A stretch of 42,926 nucleotides of DNA, taken from NCBI GenBank assembly GCA_013002205.1, contig JABDKN010000286.1:1-42926 (forward strand), read 5' to 3'. Positions within the stretch are counted from its first letter, which is position 1; every line of letters begins with the position of its first letter. The translations under genes and the position numbers were made by a program. Shown here piece by piece: positions 41,729 through 42,926 of this stretch. The stretch comes from Granulosicoccus sp. (GTDB taxonomy: Bacteria; Pseudomonadota; Gammaproteobacteria; Granulosicoccales; Granulosicoccaceae). The notes under the pieces were generated by a model, which saw nothing but the letters and a program-made list of their open reading frames with translations, searched no databases and had not been told where the DNA came from.

Positions 41729-41737
41729 AGCGTTTTC

Positions 41738-42859
41738 GTGCCTTTCCAGCGTTATGAGGCCCAGATTCGCGACGGAGTACTGACTCCTGACGCTGAACAG
41801 CGTGCCGTCATGCAACACCTGGAAGAGATTGGTGACGAGCTGGTACGACGCGGCGCCTGGCGACAGCCGTCACGCTCACTGTTTGCGCGCTGGATCAAAC
41901 CAACCGAGCAGAAAGTGGATGGGGTCAGGGGCCTGTATCTCTGGGGAGGTGTGGGTCGCGGCAAGACACATCTGTGTGATCTGTTCTTCGAGGCGCTACC
42001 GCTGGAGCAGAAGACGAGGTTGCATTTTCATCGATTCATGCAGCGAATCCATGCAGATCTCAGGGCGCTTGAGGGTGTGGAGAATCCCATGGACCGAGTT
42101 GCCGATGACTGGGCGGCGAGAGCAAGACTGCTGTTGCTTGACGAGATACATGTCCATGACATCACTGATGCCATGTTACTGGGCGGGCTTCTGACCGCCC
42201 TGTTTGATCGGGGCGTGACTTTGATCACTACCTCCAATGTGCCGCCGAGCGGTTTGTATAAAAATGGGTTGCAACGGGCTCGTTTTCTGCCGGCAATTGC
42301 GCAGATTTGCAACCATACGGATGTGGTGGAGATGGTCGGCGTGACCGATTACCGTTTGCGCATCATGCAGACACAGCCAATTTATTTCGTGAGCCGCTTC
42401 GTCAATGGACAGGCTAATGCACGAATTAAAAAAGCCATGCAAGCGCATTTTGACCACTTGCGAACCGAATTCAGCTCTGAGGACACATCAGTCAACATCC
42501 AGGGCCGGGAACTGCCAGTCCTGGGCCGATCCGCGGACCTGGTCTGGTTCAGCTTCGATACCTTGTGCAATACGACCCGGTCGACTGCAGACTACATCGA
42601 GATTGCAACCCTGTTCCAGACGGTGATGATCAGTGACATTCCGATAATGGACAATACCTGCGACGATGCCGCCAGGCGCTTCGTGAATCTGATCGATGAG
42701 TTTTACGATCGGCACGTGAAACTGATCGTCTCGGCCGAAGCGCCTGCAGAGAAGCTGTACACGGGCAAACGTCTCGCCTTCGAATTCGAGCGAGCTGCGA
42801 GCCGACTCTTCGAAATGCGGAGCACCGCGTACCTCAAGGGGTCGGACCATGAAAGTTAG
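41738..42859 (+). CDS. zapE: Cell division protein ZapE (AFG1-like ATPase)
   Basis: A 373-residue P-loop ATPase of the AFG1/ZapE family, which binds the FtsZ ring in E. coli and affects its stability. Walker A is LWGGVGRGKTHL, Walker B is LLLLDEIHVHD, and ITTSNVPPSGLYKNGLQRARFLPAI is the hallmark sensor region; FDTLCNTTRSTADYIEIA follows. The C-terminus ends LFEMRSTAYLKGSDHES, close to the usual end of the family, so the stop at 42857-42859 is credible. That stop lies a few bases before the centre of a long perfect palindrome (42799-42926), so the last ~20 codons are mirrored downstream. The GTG at 41738 was chosen; there is no strong ribosome site. Confidence 0.93.
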   Translation: MPFQRYEAQIRDGVLTPDAEQRAVMQHLEEIGDELVRRGAWRQPSRSLFARWIKPTEQKVDGVRGLYLWGGVGRGKTHLCDLFFEALPLEQKTRLHFHRFMQRIHADLRALEGVENPMDRVADDWAARARLLLLDEIHVHDITDAMLLGGLLTALFDRGVTLITTSNVPPSGLYKNGLQRARFLPAIAQICNHTDVVEMVGVTDYRLRIMQTQPIYFVSRFVNGQANARIKKAMQAHFDHLRTEFSSEDTSVNIQGRELPVLGRSADLVWFSFDTLCNTTRSTADYIEIATLFQTVMISDIPIMDNTCDDAARRFVNLIDEFYDRHVKLIVSAEAPAEKLYTGKRLAFEFERAASRLFEMRSTAYLKGSDHES

Positions 42860-42926
42860 CTTAAGCTAACTTTCATGGTCCGACCCCTTGAGGTACGCGG
42901 TGCTCCGCATTTCGAAGAGTCGGCTC
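42799..42926. repeat. Perfect 128-base fold-back palindrome at the window end
   Basis: Bases 42799-42862 are the exact reverse complement of 42863-42926, with no spacer; the centre is TT/AA at 42861-42864. The right arm mirrors the end of the zapE coding sequence. A natural gene end would not copy its own coding strand in reverse with no mismatch, so the outer part is most likely an assembly turn-around or a chimeric fold-back at a contig end. Confidence 0.95.
42838..42887. repeat. Possible natural REP-like palindrome core
   Basis: The central 50 bases run from GGGGTCGGACCATGAAAG through the TTAA centre to the mirror-image GGTCCGACCCC. Its GGGGTCGGACC ends resemble intergenic palindromes that I recall from other proteobacteria. 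If real, it is the hairpin at which an assembler could have turned back. This cannot be separated from the artefact within the window. Confidence 0.35.

Overview
The window reads as chromosomal DNA of a free-living, probably marine or environmental, Gammaproteobacterium. The evidence is a single PdxJ, ZapE, PncB, a YbbA/YbbP-type ABC pair and a SoeABC-type oxidoreductase. A Granulosicoccus-like lineage is only a guess from gene content. Coding density is very high, no intergenic gap exceeds about 230 bases, and many neighbouring genes overlap by 1 to 13 bases. I see no rRNA, tRNA, CRISPR array, insertion sequence or prophage gene. The last 128 bases form a perfect fold-back palindrome, which suggests that the right edge is the end of an assembled contig.

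Region by region. (1) 1-2202: end of a hybrid histidine kinase and a calcium/cation exchanger. (2) 2371-6946: a translationally coupled operon for a molybdopterin enzyme, its four-cluster iron-sulfur subunit and its membrane anchor, best read as the cytoplasmic sulfite dehydrogenase SoeABC. (3) 6969-10318 (minus): a Tat-exported DUF1501 protein and an unrecognised lipoprotein. (4) 10437-12960: ApbE flavin transferase, a small DUF4266 lipoprotein ending in a Cys/Gly tail, and a DUF3570 outer-membrane barrel. (5) 13084-14618: PdxJ and a YceI protein, separated by short tandem repeats.

(6) 14627-23557 is the most unusual part. It holds an alkaline-phosphatase-fold membrane protein, a flippase-like protein, a CDP-alcohol phosphatidyltransferase, a GTP cyclohydrolase II with a degenerate N-terminal domain, a stand-alone RibD-type reductase, a methyltransferase, a GT4 glycosyltransferase, a 6-pyruvoyl-tetrahydropterin synthase homologue whose catalytic residues are replaced, and a zinc-type dehydrogenase. 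Together they look like a pathway that diverts GTP into a pyrimidine- or pterin-derived compound which is glycosylated, methylated and possibly attached to a membrane lipid. I know of no described pathway with this composition.

(7) 23672-33175: a membrane diguanylate cyclase, a DMT exporter, an FtsX-type permease with its ATPase, a DenD-like dehydrogenase, a nitroreductase, a class V aminotransferase and an unknown membrane protein. (8) 33263-39508: PncB, a class I/II aminotransferase, a 2Fe-2S ferredoxin, a hybrid histidine kinase and a CPA1 Na+/H+ antiporter. (9) 39662-42859: a YgjP-type metallopeptidase, a MotA-like protein directly followed by a PilZ protein, and ZapE. Several 15-18 base tandem duplications lie at gene ends and in leaders (13841-13898, 13996-14031, 28278-28313, 29077-29106, 30047-30091).
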